Shown here: one piece after another, positions 14,928 to 23,326 of the stretch | Layout of the letters: each line of letters starts with the position of its first letter | Numbering within the stretch: the first letter of the stretch is position 1 | DNA from: Dokdonella_A sp963834755 | GTDB lineage: Bacteria; Pseudomonadota; Gammaproteobacteria; Xanthomonadales; Rhodanobacteraceae | Reading direction: 5' to 3' | Assembly (NCBI GenBank): GCA_963834755.1 | Contig: CAWICQ010000012.1 | Span: 558,001 to 622,000, forward strand | Length of the DNA: 64,000 nt | Program-made: the position numbers and the translations under genes | Notes under the pieces: model-generated | Database searches by the model: none | What the model was told of the DNA's origin: nothing | Seen by the model: only the letters and a program-made list of their open reading frames with translations

Positions 14928-15266
14928 TCAGTGATCGGTTGATGGCGCGTCGCATCGAACGGGTTGCCCGTTCGCGACGACAGACCTCGCCTCCGAATTC
15001 GCGCCGTTCTGCACGATCGCGACGATCACGCCATCGACGCATTTCTCGCCGGCTTTCGGCGCACGCGTTACCGCAGCGGCGCGCGAAAGCGCATCGCCTT
15101 TCTTCTGATAGTCGGCGATCCGTGCCGCGCGCTCGGCTTCGGAAATCCCGCGGCTTTTGCCTTCGTCGAAAAGATCCGGACGAATCAACTTGAAGCGGTG
15201 ATAGCCGTAAATCCCGGCGCAAAGGCTCGATATGGCGATCAATATCCAGAACGCGGCTTCTTTCAT
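14928..15266 (-). CDS. Hypothetical membrane-anchored protein
   Basis: 112 residues with an N-terminal hydrophobic helix (about 4-22, FWILIAISSLCAGIYGY) and a charged, probably periplasmic remainder. The central part (SEAERAARIADYQKKGDAL) looks helical, and two Cys, in KCVDG and RCDAP near the C-terminus, could form a disulfide. I do not recognise the family. Codon use is GC-rich like its neighbours, and the frame has a plausible single-pass layout, which is why I list it. It is convergent with phoU and lies upstream of no obvious partner. Confidence 0.55.
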   Translation of the reverse strand: MKEAAFWILIAISSLCAGIYGYHRFKLIRPDLFDEGKSRGISEAERAARIADYQKKGDALSRAAAVTRAPKAGEKCVDGVIVAIVQNGANSEARSVVANGQPVRCDAPSTDH

Positions 15267-15355
15267 CGCTGCGTCCGCCGCTCAGGTCGAGCCCGCATCG
15301 CACACTGATGCATCGCTGTCGCGACACGCGATGCAAGCTCGCGACAACCGCCGAT

Positions 15356-17407
15356 TCATGCGGACCTCAACTCCGCCGCGTCCCATCCGGGTCGAGCCTT
15401 GAAGCGATCGCCGTGACGTTGCGCGAGCGTTTGGAGTTTCGCGCGCAGCGCGTCGGCGCCGGTTGCGCGGATGTACTGAATCGGACCGCCGCGGAACGGC
15501 GCGAAGCCGGTGCCGAAGATCACGCCGGCATCGAGCAGATCCGCATCGTCGACGACGCGATCGTGCAGACAGGCGACCGCTTCGTTGAGCATCGGCAGGA
15601 TGAGCCGGTCTTCGAGATCATCGGGCGCAACGTAGTGCGGGTCGACCTCGGGTTTCTTCGGCCTGCCGTTTTCCCACGTGTAGAGGCCCTGACCATCTTT
15701 CTTGCCACGCTTGCCGCTCTTGGCGAGATCATCGAGCTCCTTCGGCACATCGAGTCCCAGGAATGGCCCGAGCTCCTTGCCGACCGACGCGGCCACATCG
15801 AGGCCGACCGTGTCGGCAAGCTCGATCGGTCCCATCGGCATGCCGAATTTTTTTGCGATCTTGTCGATCACCGGACCGGGTACGCCTTCCTGATAGATGC
15901 GCATCGATTCGAGCAGGTACGGCATCAGGATGCGGTTGACGAGAAACCCAGGCGTGCCATTCACCGGCAGCGGCAGTTTGTCGATCGCCTTGCAAAATGC
16001 GAGCGCGCGTTTTTCGTTGGCGGCGTCGAGGCGGTCGTGGCGCACGATCTCGACGAGCGGCATCAACGCGACCGGATTGAAATAGTGCAGACCGAGAAAA
16101 CGGCCGGGTTTCTGCACGGCCGAACGCAGCTCGTTCAATGGAATGCTCGATGTGTTCGTCGCCAGCAACGCGTCGGGCTTGAGTGTGGGTTCGGTGCGGC
16201 GATAGAGCTCCTGTTTGGCTTCGAGATTCTCGAAGATCGCTTCGATCGCGAGATCGGCCGTCGCGATGCCGCTGCCTTCGACGTCGGCTTTGAGTCGGGC
16301 GAGTGCCGGCTCGATGCGATCGGGCGTTTTCAGACGCTTGTTGAAAAGCTCGCGCGCGCGATCGAGCGCGGGTGCGACGTATTTCATTTCGCGATCCTGC
16401 AGCGTCACGTCGAATCCGCGCAGAGCGCACCACGCGGCGATGTCGCCGCCCATCACGCCGGCGCCGATCACGTGCACGCGTCGAATGCCGGCGTCGACAT
16501 CGCCGCCGAGTCGCTTCAAGCGTTCCTGCAGGAAGAACACGCGGATCAGGTTGCGGCAAGTTGGAGTTTGCGCGAGCTTGGCCATCGAGCGCGCTTCGAG
16601 CTTCAGGCGCTGCGACATGCTCGAACCGCCGCGACGCCACACTTCGATCAGCGCGAACGGCGCGGGATAGTGTTCCGGGCGCGCTTTCGCCGCGGTCTGC
16701 TTGCGAAAGACCGGCGCGAGTACCTGTCGCACAGGCCAGATGTTCGTCGCCCATGCGAGAAGTCGCTGCGCGATCGGACGCGCGCGCGGATGGCCGATCA
16801 GCTCCTTGGCCGTCTCGACGAGAAGTTCCGGCGTGCTCAGCGCATCGACCAGACCGATCGCTTTCGCGTTCTCGGCGGATGCGGCGCGACCGGTCAGCAT
16901 CAACTCGAGCGCTGCCGGCGCGCCGATCAGTCGCGGCAGCCGCGCGGTGCCGCCCCATCCGGGATGCAGACCGAGCTTGACCTCGGGAAGTCCGATGCGT
17001 GTCGAAGGATCGCGCGACGCAACGCGATAGCGACACGCGAGCGCCATTTCGGTGCCGCCGCCCATGCAGTGCCCGTGGATCGCCAGCACGCTCGGGCAGC
17101 GCAGGCGCGCGAGCTGCTGAAATATGCGCTGACCGCTCTCGATGTTGTCGAGCACGGTGCCGGCCTTCTCGTACTGGGCGAATTCCGAGAGATCGGCGCC
17201 GACCGCAAAACCGGCCGGCTTGCCCGAGTGAATCACCACACCGCGCGGCGGCTCGAACGACAGGCGTTCGACGATTTCCTGCAGCTCGTCGAGCACGGCG
17301 CGATTGAGCGCGTTGACGGAGCTGCCGGCGCGGTCCAGCGTCAATACGACGATGCCGTCCGCGTCGCGTTCGGAGCGCCAGTTAAGGAAACGCAGCCCCT
17401 CGAACAT
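15356..17407 (-). CDS. Fatty-acid oxidation complex alpha subunit (enoyl-CoA hydratase / 3-hydroxyacyl-CoA dehydrogenase)
   Basis: 683 residues, the FadB/FadJ bifunctional enzyme of beta-oxidation. The crotonase domain (about 1-200) has GFAVGADLSEFAQ and HGHCMGGGTEMALACRYR; its Glu pair is in GGTEM and LPEVKLGLHPGWGGT. The NAD-binding domain begins near 310 with VIGAGVMGGDIA, followed by AIFENLEAKQ, ATNTSSIP and GLHYFNPVALMPLVEI. The C-terminal dehydrogenase domain has GFLVNRILMPYL and ADTVGLDVA. At 683 residues it is slightly shorter than FadB (729). FadB or FadJ type cannot be decided here, and no thiolase gene is adjacent. Confidence 0.92.
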   Translation of the reverse strand: MFEGLRFLNWRSERDADGIVVLTLDRAGSSVNALNRAVLDELQEIVERLSFEPPRGVVIHSGKPAGFAVGADLSEFAQYEKAGTVLDNIESGQRIFQQLARLRCPSVLAIHGHCMGGGTEMALACRYRVASRDPSTRIGLPEVKLGLHPGWGGTARLPRLIGAPAALELMLTGRAASAENAKAIGLVDALSTPELLVETAKELIGHPRARPIAQRLLAWATNIWPVRQVLAPVFRKQTAAKARPEHYPAPFALIEVWRRGGSSMSQRLKLEARSMAKLAQTPTCRNLIRVFFLQERLKRLGGDVDAGIRRVHVIGAGVMGGDIAAWCALRGFDVTLQDREMKYVAPALDRARELFNKRLKTPDRIEPALARLKADVEGSGIATADLAIEAIFENLEAKQELYRRTEPTLKPDALLATNTSSIPLNELRSAVQKPGRFLGLHYFNPVALMPLVEIVRHDRLDAANEKRALAFCKAIDKLPLPVNGTPGFLVNRILMPYLLESMRIYQEGVPGPVIDKIAKKFGMPMGPIELADTVGLDVAASVGKELGPFLGLDVPKELDDLAKSGKRGKKDGQGLYTWENGRPKKPEVDPHYVAPDDLEDRLILPMLNEAVACLHDRVVDDADLLDAGVIFGTGFAPFRGGPIQYIRATGADALRAKLQTLAQRHGDRFKARPGWDAAELRSA

Positions 17408-17436
17408 GAACGGCTCCGGCAGAAAGTGGGAAGGCT

Positions 17437-17466
17437 ATGATCCCGGCAAGCCGAGCGTCGGGTCAA
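17437..17466 (-). promoter_or_regulatory. Putative promoter of the beta-oxidation gene
   Basis: On the minus strand TTGACC (17466-17461), an 18-bp spacer and GATCAT (17442-17437) form a fair sigma70 promoter, with transcription starting near 17430 and a leader of about 20 nt. The SD-like AGAAAG/GAGC tract is weak. Consensus match only. Confidence 0.35.
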
Positions 17467-17571
17467 TGCAACCGTTCGGCATTGAAAACTAAGGTATTTT
17501 CCCCGGCGAATCCGTTACCATGACGGTGCGGCCCGCTGCCGCGTCTGCTGCGTGCGAGGACGGAGAAGGCC

Positions 17572-18060
17572 TTGGCCGAAAAAGCCGCCGAGATGCTGGT
17601 GACGCAGAAGCTGCTCGAGCAGATTCTCAAGTCGTCCGGCAATCTCATCGCGCTGGAGACGACGCACGTCAGCGACGCGTTGACGCAGTTCCGCACGCTC
17701 GCGATGCGCACCGGCACGTCGATGTATCTTTGGGATCCGGACGGTGGTATTTCCTCGCTGCGCGAAAGCGGGTTGCGCGTGCCGGGTTCCAAACGCATCA
17801 CCGACGCGCTGCGCTACGTGCTGCAGAGCATGCATTTCGGCATCTATCTCTTCACCGGTTTCGAAGATCACCTCAAGCCGCCCGACACGGTGCTGCTGCG
17901 GCGCATTTCGCGCATCCACACCGGCAACGAACGCAAGATCGTGTTCCTCGGTGCCAACCTCAGCGTACCCGAGGAAATCGAAGGATCGTTGCAACGCCTC
18001 AACCCGGATAGCGAAGTGCGCGCGCCGCCGCGCCTGCGCGACGGCAGATGGGTATCGTGA
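17572..18060 (+). CDS. Conserved hypothetical protein upstream of the GGDEF-EAL gene
   Basis: 162 residues from a TTG start, chosen because GGAGAAGG at 17562-17569 is a strong SD right before it; no ATG in frame is well placed. No signal peptide or membrane helix. The pattern of a helical start (LVTQKLLEQILKSSG), LYLW-like strands, then TVLLRRISRIH and ERKIVFLGANLSVPEEIE resembles the N-terminal non-ATPase domain of Ycf46-like AAA proteins, which have a similar IVLLSPVLSLPPELE stretch. That is a weak inference. It overlaps the c-di-GMP gene by 1 nt, or 13 nt with the earlier start, so the two are coupled and probably act together. Confidence 0.7.
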   Translation: MAEKAAEMLVTQKLLEQILKSSGNLIALETTHVSDALTQFRTLAMRTGTSMYLWDPDGGISSLRESGLRVPGSKRITDALRYVLQSMHFGIYLFTGFEDHLKPPDTVLLRRISRIHTGNERKIVFLGANLSVPEEIEGSLQRLNPDSEVRAPPRLRDGRWVS

Positions 18061-20660
18061 TGACGGCGAACGAAGGCCGCGGATCCGTCCTCATCGTCGC
18101 CACCGATCGCGACGATCGTCGCGTGCTGTTCGATGCGCTCGACGCGCAGGAATTCGATGCGATCTACACCGCCAAGGACGTCGCGCAGGCGCGGGCGTTC
18201 CTGGAGCAGGATCCGCAGATCGATTTGGTGCTGCTCGAATTCCTCGATGACGCGCGTTCCGCGCTCGCGTTCTGCAGTGAGTTGCGCCAGTACCATCCGA
18301 GCGCGCCGGTGCCGGTGATCGGCATCCTCGCCGGAAACACCGCGCGGCAGCAGGCCCACTGGGAACGCATGCCGCCGGGCGTGGTCGAGTGGATCACGAG
18401 TCCCGTGCACGCCGGCGAAGCGTTGACGCGCATCAACGCGGTGCTCGCCGTGCGTCGCGAAACGACGCATCCGGCTGCGGCTCCGACCACAACCGGAGAT
18501 CGCTATCACTTCGCGTTCGATGGCAGTCTCGACGAGCTTGCCGTCATCGATCCGAAGAGCGGACGCATTCTAGACGTCAACGCGACATTCGTGCAGCGCT
18601 CGGGATTCGGCCGTGCGCAAGTGCTCGGCGGCCGCATCGAGAGTTTCGACGCGACGCTGTCGCCGGATCAGCGCGCCGAATTGAATCTGAAGCTCGGTCG
18701 CGAGGGCAGCGTGCGCGCACGCGCGCAGAAGCCGCGCGCGGATGGAACGACGTATCCGATCGATCTCCACGTGCGCCTTGCCGTGCAGGATGGACGGCTG
18801 GTGCATTTCTACACGTTCCGCGAAGTCGGCGAGCTCGGTCGTTATCAGCACGTGCTTGGTCTGCTGGCGCGACTGACCGAAGCCGGCGGCGGCGATGAAG
18901 GCGTTGCCGCGGCGATGCGTTCGGCCATCGATTGGCTCGCGCTCGACTTCGCGTTGCTCGTGCAGGCGTTGCCGGAGCAGACTGGCGAAGCGCTGACGCT
19001 GGCCGCGCATCACCGGTTCGCACCGGCCGCCGACACGCCGGATCCCGCGCAGCAATCGAGCGTCAAACAAGTGCTGGGCGGCAAGGAAATCATTCAGCTC
19101 GCCGACGCCTGGCGCAATCTCACCGACGATGCGTTCGTGCGCGACCGCCGCTTCGAATGCCTGATCGCATTGCCGCTGCTGGACGAGCGCCGCGTGTGCC
19201 TCGGCGCGCTGATCGTCGGACGCCGCGATCCGATGTCCGGCAACACGACGGTGATCGATGGCCTGCGCCTGATCGCGCATCGGCTTGCGCTCGATCTCGA
19301 GTTGCGCCGCGTGCGCGACCAGGGCCGTGCGCGCGGATTGCAGGACGCGCTGACCGGCTTGCCGAATCGACTCCTGTTCAATGACCGTCTCGAATCGACA
19401 ATCCAGGAAGCGCACCGCACCGGCGAAATGTTCGCGGTCGTGTTCGTCGACCTCGATCGTTTCAAGAACATCAACGATTCGCTCGGCCACGCGGTCGGCG
19501 ATCAGGTGTTGATCGCCGTGTCGAAACGCTTGCGCGCGAGCGTGCGCGCGTCCGACACGGTCGCGCGCTATGCGGGCGACGAGTTCACGATGATCCTGCG
19601 TCACATCGTGCAGCGCGACGACGTGATGCGAATTGCCGACAAGGTCGTGCGCGTGATGGAAGCGCCGCTGACATTGGCCGGCGGGCTCGAGTTGCACATC
19701 ACGGCGTCGCTTGGTTTGAGTTTCTATCCGGACGACGCGACCAATGCCGAACGCCTGCTCAAGCACGCGGACGTCGCGATGTACACGGCCAAAGGCATGG
19801 GCCGCAATAATTATCAGGCCTACGTCGCCGTGCCGGAAGAATCGCATCAGCAACGCCTCGCGCTCGAAGCGAAGTTGCGTCAGGCCGAAAAGAACGGCGA
19901 ATTGCGCGTGCACTACCAGCCGCAGGTCGATGCGCGCAGCGAAGACATCGTCGGCATGGAAGCGCTGATCCGCTGGGAGCATCCGGAGCTCGGCATGATC
20001 AGCCCCGGATTCTTCATTCCGCTCGCCGAGGAAAGCGGCCTGATCGTGCCGATCGGCGAATGGGTGTTGCGCGCGGCGTGCGCCGACGCGCGGCGCTGGC
20101 AGACGAAGTTCCACCTTCCGCTGCGCATCAGCGTGAATCTTTCGCCACTGCAGTTGCGTCAGCCGGGTCTGGTCCAGCTCGTCGCCGCGGTGGTCGAGGA
20201 GACCGGGCTCGATCCGCATCTGCTCGATCTCGAGGTGACGGAGAGCATCAGCGTCAAATCGATCCCGAACCTCTTGGAAACGCTGCAGGCGCTGCGCGAT
20301 CTCGGTTGCCAGATTTCGATCGATGACTTCGGCACGGGCCAGTCCTCGCTCGACTACATCAAGAGATTCCCGGCCGACCGCATCAAGATCGACCAGGCGT
20401 TCGTGCGCAACATCGGCGTCGATCCGGACGACGAGGCGATCGTGCAGGCGACGATTTCGATGGCGCACAACCTCAATCGAGCCGTCGTCGCCGAGGGCGT
20501 CGAGATCGAGGAACACCTCGAATTCCTCCGCGAGCAGGGCTGCGAGGTTCTGCAGGGCTATCTGTTCTGCCGTCCGCTGCCGGCCGCGAGCTTCGAGAAC
20601 CTCCTGGCGGAGCGCGAGCGGCTGTTCAAGAATCTCACCGAGCCTGCGCGGCGGGGTTGA
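18060..20660 (+). CDS. Receiver-PAS-GAF-GGDEF-EAL c-di-GMP protein with degenerate receiver
   Basis: 866 residues. A receiver-like domain (about 7-125) has Glu where the phospho-acceptor Asp is expected (LVLLEFLDD), so it is probably not phosphorylated normally. A PAS domain (about 145-255) and a GAF-like domain (about 270-415) follow. The diguanylate cyclase motif is AGDEF, a variant found in active enzymes, with the I-site-like RxxD not obvious. The phosphodiesterase domain keeps MEALIRWEHP, NLSPLQL, DDFGTGQSSLDYIKRF and VVAEGVE, so it looks active. No membrane helix: cytoplasmic. ATG at 18060 overlaps the previous stop; ATG 18048 is the alternative. Confidence 0.93.
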   Translation: MTANEGRGSVLIVATDRDDRRVLFDALDAQEFDAIYTAKDVAQARAFLEQDPQIDLVLLEFLDDARSALAFCSELRQYHPSAPVPVIGILAGNTARQQAHWERMPPGVVEWITSPVHAGEALTRINAVLAVRRETTHPAAAPTTTGDRYHFAFDGSLDELAVIDPKSGRILDVNATFVQRSGFGRAQVLGGRIESFDATLSPDQRAELNLKLGREGSVRARAQKPRADGTTYPIDLHVRLAVQDGRLVHFYTFREVGELGRYQHVLGLLARLTEAGGGDEGVAAAMRSAIDWLALDFALLVQALPEQTGEALTLAAHHRFAPAADTPDPAQQSSVKQVLGGKEIIQLADAWRNLTDDAFVRDRRFECLIALPLLDERRVCLGALIVGRRDPMSGNTTVIDGLRLIAHRLALDLELRRVRDQGRARGLQDALTGLPNRLLFNDRLESTIQEAHRTGEMFAVVFVDLDRFKNINDSLGHAVGDQVLIAVSKRLRASVRASDTVARYAGDEFTMILRHIVQRDDVMRIADKVVRVMEAPLTLAGGLELHITASLGLSFYPDDATNAERLLKHADVAMYTAKGMGRNNYQAYVAVPEESHQQRLALEAKLRQAEKNGELRVHYQPQVDARSEDIVGMEALIRWEHPELGMISPGFFIPLAEESGLIVPIGEWVLRAACADARRWQTKFHLPLRISVNLSPLQLRQPGLVQLVAAVVEETGLDPHLLDLEVTESISVKSIPNLLETLQALRDLGCQISIDDFGTGQSSLDYIKRFPADRIKIDQAFVRNIGVDPDDEAIVQATISMAHNLNRAVVAEGVEIEEHLEFLREQGCEVLQGYLFCRPLPAASFENLLAERERLFKNLTEPARRG

Positions 20661-20761
20661 TCGGCGTTGCATGGCGCCTTACGTTGGCGTGGCGGATGGG
20701 GAAGACGCGGAGCGGCCCGGCCGCTGGCGTCATGCCGTTGTGCTGCGCAATATGAAAGGGC

Positions 20762-20786
20762 GCCGACCGCGGGGAACCCGGTCGGC
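20762..20786 (+). terminator. Terminator-like hairpin after the GGDEF-EAL gene
   Basis: GCCGACCG and CGGTCGGC form an 8-bp perfect stem around a 9-nt loop. A good T-run does not follow, so it may be a Rho-dependent or pause site. It lies just before the putative rpoE promoter. Confidence 0.35.
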
Positions 20787-20788
20787 CC

Positions 20789-20816
20789 GAAACTATTTCC
20801 GCCGGCCGCGGTCTAG
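20789..20816 (+). promoter_or_regulatory. Putative sigma-E-type autoregulatory promoter of rpoE
   Basis: GAAACTA (20789-20795) and TCTAG (20812-20816), 16 bp apart, resemble the AlgU/RpoE consensus GAACTT-N16/17-TCTGA. The rpoE ATG is about 42 bp downstream. The -35 has only a partial match, so this is a moderate guess; autoregulation of rpoE is the rule in related bacteria. Confidence 0.35.
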
Positions 20817-20857
20817 CGTGCATGCCTGACGGGTCGGTACAAGGGAGAACGGCCCGG

Positions 20858-21442
20858 ATGGGCGAAAACGACGTCGATCAGGCGCTGGTTCTGCGCGTCC
20901 AGAAGGGCGACAGACGCGCATTCGATCTCCTGGTCAGGAAATACCAGCACAAGCTGGTCAGCGTCGTCGGGCGTTATATCAACGACTGGAGCGAATGCCA
21001 GGACGTCGCCCAGGAAGCGTTCATTCGCGCCTACCGCGCGATCGGCGCGTTCCGCGGCGACAGCCAGTTCTATACCTGGATCTACAAGATCGCGATCAAT
21101 ACGGCCAAGAATTATCTGGTCTCGCAGGGCCGCCGGCCGCCGACGGACGATGTCGCCGTCGAGGACGCCGTGCTGTTCGACGGATCGACCCGGCTGCGTG
21201 AATCGGCGACACCCGAACGTGAACTTTTGCGCGAAGAAATTGAACGAACCGTGTTCGCCACGGTCGAAAGCTTGCCCGACGAGTTGCGCACTGCGATCAC
21301 GCTGCGCGAGGTCGATGGGTTGAGCTACGAGGAAATCGCCGAAGCCATGCATTGCCCCATAGGAACGGTGCGCTCGCGCATTTTCCGTGCGCGCGAAGCG
21401 ATCGATGAGACGTTGCGACCGCTGTTGTCGGAACAGGAGTAG
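20858..21442 (+). CDS. rpoE: Extracytoplasmic stress sigma factor RpoE/AlgU
   Basis: 194 residues, the standard size of RpoE/AlgU. Region 2 shows DLLVRKYQHKLVSVVGRY and DVAQEAFIRAYRAIGAFRGD, followed by FYTWIYKIAINTAKNYL. Region 4 has LPDELRTAITLREVDGLSYEEIAE and GTVRSRIFRAREAID. It directs transcription of envelope-stress genes when released from RseA. AAGGGAG at 20841-20847 supports the ATG at 20858; an earlier ATG at 20822 has no such SD. It heads rpoE-rseA-rseB, with 6-bp and 5-bp gaps. Confidence 0.97.
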   Translation: MGENDVDQALVLRVQKGDRRAFDLLVRKYQHKLVSVVGRYINDWSECQDVAQEAFIRAYRAIGAFRGDSQFYTWIYKIAINTAKNYLVSQGRRPPTDDVAVEDAVLFDGSTRLRESATPERELLREEIERTVFATVESLPDELRTAITLREVDGLSYEEIAEAMHCPIGTVRSRIFRAREAIDETLRPLLSEQE

Positions 21443-21448
21443 TCAAAG

Positions 21449-22108
21449 ATGAGCCAGCCAATCGAGGAGCAGCTGTCGGCCTTCATGGACGGCGAGCTCG
21501 GCCGCGACGAAATGCGGTTCGTGCTCAAACGCGCCGAGAGCGACCGCGGTCTGGTCGGACGCTGGACGCGCTATCACGTCGCCCGGCAGGCGCTGCGTCG
21601 CCAGGAAATCGTCGCGCTGCGCACTGATTTTTCGTCCACATTGATGGCGCGGCTCGATGCCGAAGATGCACCGCTTCGTGATCGAAACACCTGGCTGCGC
21701 TGGGGTTCGGGCGGCGCGATTGCGGCCGCTGTCGCGGTCACCGCGCTGATGGTCACCAAGCCCGCGACGGAGCCCGAACTGGTACCCGTTGCCACCACCG
21801 CGCCGGCACCTGCGACGCGCGTGAATCCGAGCGTCGCCGCGGCGGCGCCGAGCCAGGTTGCCTCGGCGAATCCCGCATTGAATCCGGTGTTCCAGACGCC
21901 GCTCGTTCCGAACTCGCCGATCCAGACGACGGTCGCGAGCTTCGGCTCCGATCTGACCGAGCCGGTCGCGTTCGATCCGCGGATGCAGTCGTATCTGATC
22001 CGCCATTACGAGGCCACCGGCACCACCGGACAGGCCGATTTCGTGCCATACATTCTGCTGGCTCAGCCGGCGCAGTCGCCGGAACAGAGGGCCGCGGAGA
22101 ACCGCTGA
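21449..22108 (+). CDS. rseA: Anti-sigma-E factor RseA/MucA
   Basis: 219 residues. The N-terminal cytoplasmic domain (about 1-80) starts EEQLSAFMDGELGRDE, the sigma-binding signature, with RWTRYHVARQALR following. A single membrane helix lies at about 88-103 (GGAIAAAVAVTALMV). The periplasmic part is Ala/Pro/Gln-rich and ends in LRY-like SYLIRHYEATG, the region contacting RseB. It holds RpoE inactive until DegS and RseP cleave it. The context rpoE-rseA-rseB is diagnostic even where sequence identity is low. Confidence 0.94.
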   Translation: MSQPIEEQLSAFMDGELGRDEMRFVLKRAESDRGLVGRWTRYHVARQALRRQEIVALRTDFSSTLMARLDAEDAPLRDRNTWLRWGSGGAIAAAVAVTALMVTKPATEPELVPVATTAPAPATRVNPSVAAAAPSQVASANPALNPVFQTPLVPNSPIQTTVASFGSDLTEPVAFDPRMQSYLIRHYEATGTTGQADFVPYILLAQPAQSPEQRAAENR

Positions 22109-22113
22109 CGTCG

Positions 22114-23067
22114 ATGCGCTCACCGGGTTGCGCGATTGCGGTTTGCTCGATCGCGTTGTTTGCCAGCCTCGCCGCGAATGCTCAGGAACTCACACCGGAA
22201 GAGCTGCTGAGACGCATGAGCGTCTCGCTGCGCCGGGTCGACTTCGAGGGGTCCTTCGTTTATCTGCACGACGGTCGCACCGACGCGCTGCGCATCTTTC
22301 ATGAAGGCGGCGAGCCGGAACGCGAGCGTCTGGTCAGCCTGACCGGCGCGCGCGGCGAGATCGTTCGCGACGGCCATTCGATCGCCTGTTTACAGTCCAA
22401 CTCGATGCCGACGTTGTTCGCCAATCGCGCGGAAATGCGTCTGCTCCCGCTGGTGCCGAACGTGCGCGAGCTCAGCGCTCAGTACAGCCTGAGACTTGGC
22501 GGGGTAGATCGGGTCGCGGGCTACGACGCGCGCATCGTCGATATCCTGCCGCGCGATCCGTACCGTTACGGCTATCGCCTGTGGTTGCAGCAGGGCGATC
22601 AGCTGTTGTTGCGCTCGGCGATTGTGGATGCAGCGCGGCGGCCGCTCGAGCAGTTCATGTTCGTCGCGCTCGATATCGGCGAGAAACCGCGTGAGACCGA
22701 TCTCTCACCGGGCGGAAACATCAGCAGCGCGGCGTCGCCGGCGGACGAAGTGGCGATGACGACAAGACCATACTGGAACGTCGCCGACGCGCCCGCCGGA
22801 TTTCATCTGATTCGCACCCAAAGGCCGCTCGGCAACGCCTCGCATTCGGAGCATCTGGTTTACACAGACGGCATCGCCAGCGTTTCGGTATACGTGGAAC
22901 CACAAGCGCAGCCGGCGCCGATCATCGCCGAATCGACTATCGTGCACGGCGGGGTCAGCATCCACTCGCTGGACTCCGGCGGCGTGCATGTGACGGCGCT
23001 CGGCGACGTGCCGCCGGCGACCGTGCAGGCGATGGCGCGCAGCGTGCGCGCAAGCGGTACCGATTAA
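22114..23067 (+). CDS. rseB: Periplasmic sigma-E regulator RseB/MucB
   Basis: 317 residues with a signal peptide (about 1-23, cleavage after ANA). The LolA-like N-terminal domain contains RVDFEGSFVYLHDG and LVSLTGARGEIVRDG. The smaller C-terminal domain holds WNVADAPAGFHLIRTQRP and HLVYTDGIASVSVYVE. RseB binds the RseA periplasmic domain and shields it from DegS; lipopolysaccharide-like signals release it. Starts 5 bp after rseA. Confidence 0.95.
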   Translation: MRSPGCAIAVCSIALFASLAANAQELTPEELLRRMSVSLRRVDFEGSFVYLHDGRTDALRIFHEGGEPERERLVSLTGARGEIVRDGHSIACLQSNSMPTLFANRAEMRLLPLVPNVRELSAQYSLRLGGVDRVAGYDARIVDILPRDPYRYGYRLWLQQGDQLLLRSAIVDAARRPLEQFMFVALDIGEKPRETDLSPGGNISSAASPADEVAMTTRPYWNVADAPAGFHLIRTQRPLGNASHSEHLVYTDGIASVSVYVEPQAQPAPIIAESTIVHGGVSIHSLDSGGVHVTALGDVPPATVQAMARSVRASGTD

Positions 23068-23099
23068 GCGGCATCGATTGAGCGGTAACGATTGACTGA

Positions 23100-23124
23100 A
23101 GGATGGCTTAAAACAAGCCATCTT
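23100..23124 (+). terminator. Hairpin ending the rpoE-rseAB operon
   Basis: A perfect GATGGCTT/AAGCCATC stem with flanking A-T and G-T pairs (about 10 bp) and AAAAC loop lies 33 bp after rseB. The following bases are TTGG rather than a long T-run, so it would be a weak or attenuating terminator. It separates the operon from the mucD promoter. Confidence 0.45.
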
Positions 23125-23138
23125 GGTGCGTCCGAGCT

Positions 23139-23167
23139 GGAACTTTGCTCGAATGATCCCCATCCAA
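23139..23167 (+). promoter_or_regulatory. Sigma-E-type promoter upstream of mucD
   Basis: GGAACTT (23139-23145) is an exact match to the RpoE -35 consensus. TCCAA (23163-23167) lies 17 bp downstream, where TCAAA or TCTGA is expected. Transcription would start near 23173, leaving a leader of about 154 nt before mucD. This would place the mucD protease in the regulon of the adjacent sigma factor. Confidence 0.6.
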
Positions 23168-23326
23168 GCGGGTGATCGGTGCCAGGCTCGATGGCCGGAT
23201 GAGTAGCGCGGCCTTGTGTTCGTGTGTCAACGGAGCCGCGAGAACTTGCGCCCGTTTCAATTCAAAGTGAGCGAATTCACCGTGACTTTCGAGTCGAAGC
23301 TAGGGAATAGACGAGGTAGACGTATC

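Noticed and set aside
15308..17440. 710-residue plus-strand ORF opposite the beta-oxidation gene
   Set aside because: Antisense shadow of a clearly conserved enzyme on the other strand.
23242..23266. Second sigma-E promoter before mucD (GAACTT...TCAAA)
   Set aside because: Spacer is only 14 bp, two short of the 16-17 bp needed.
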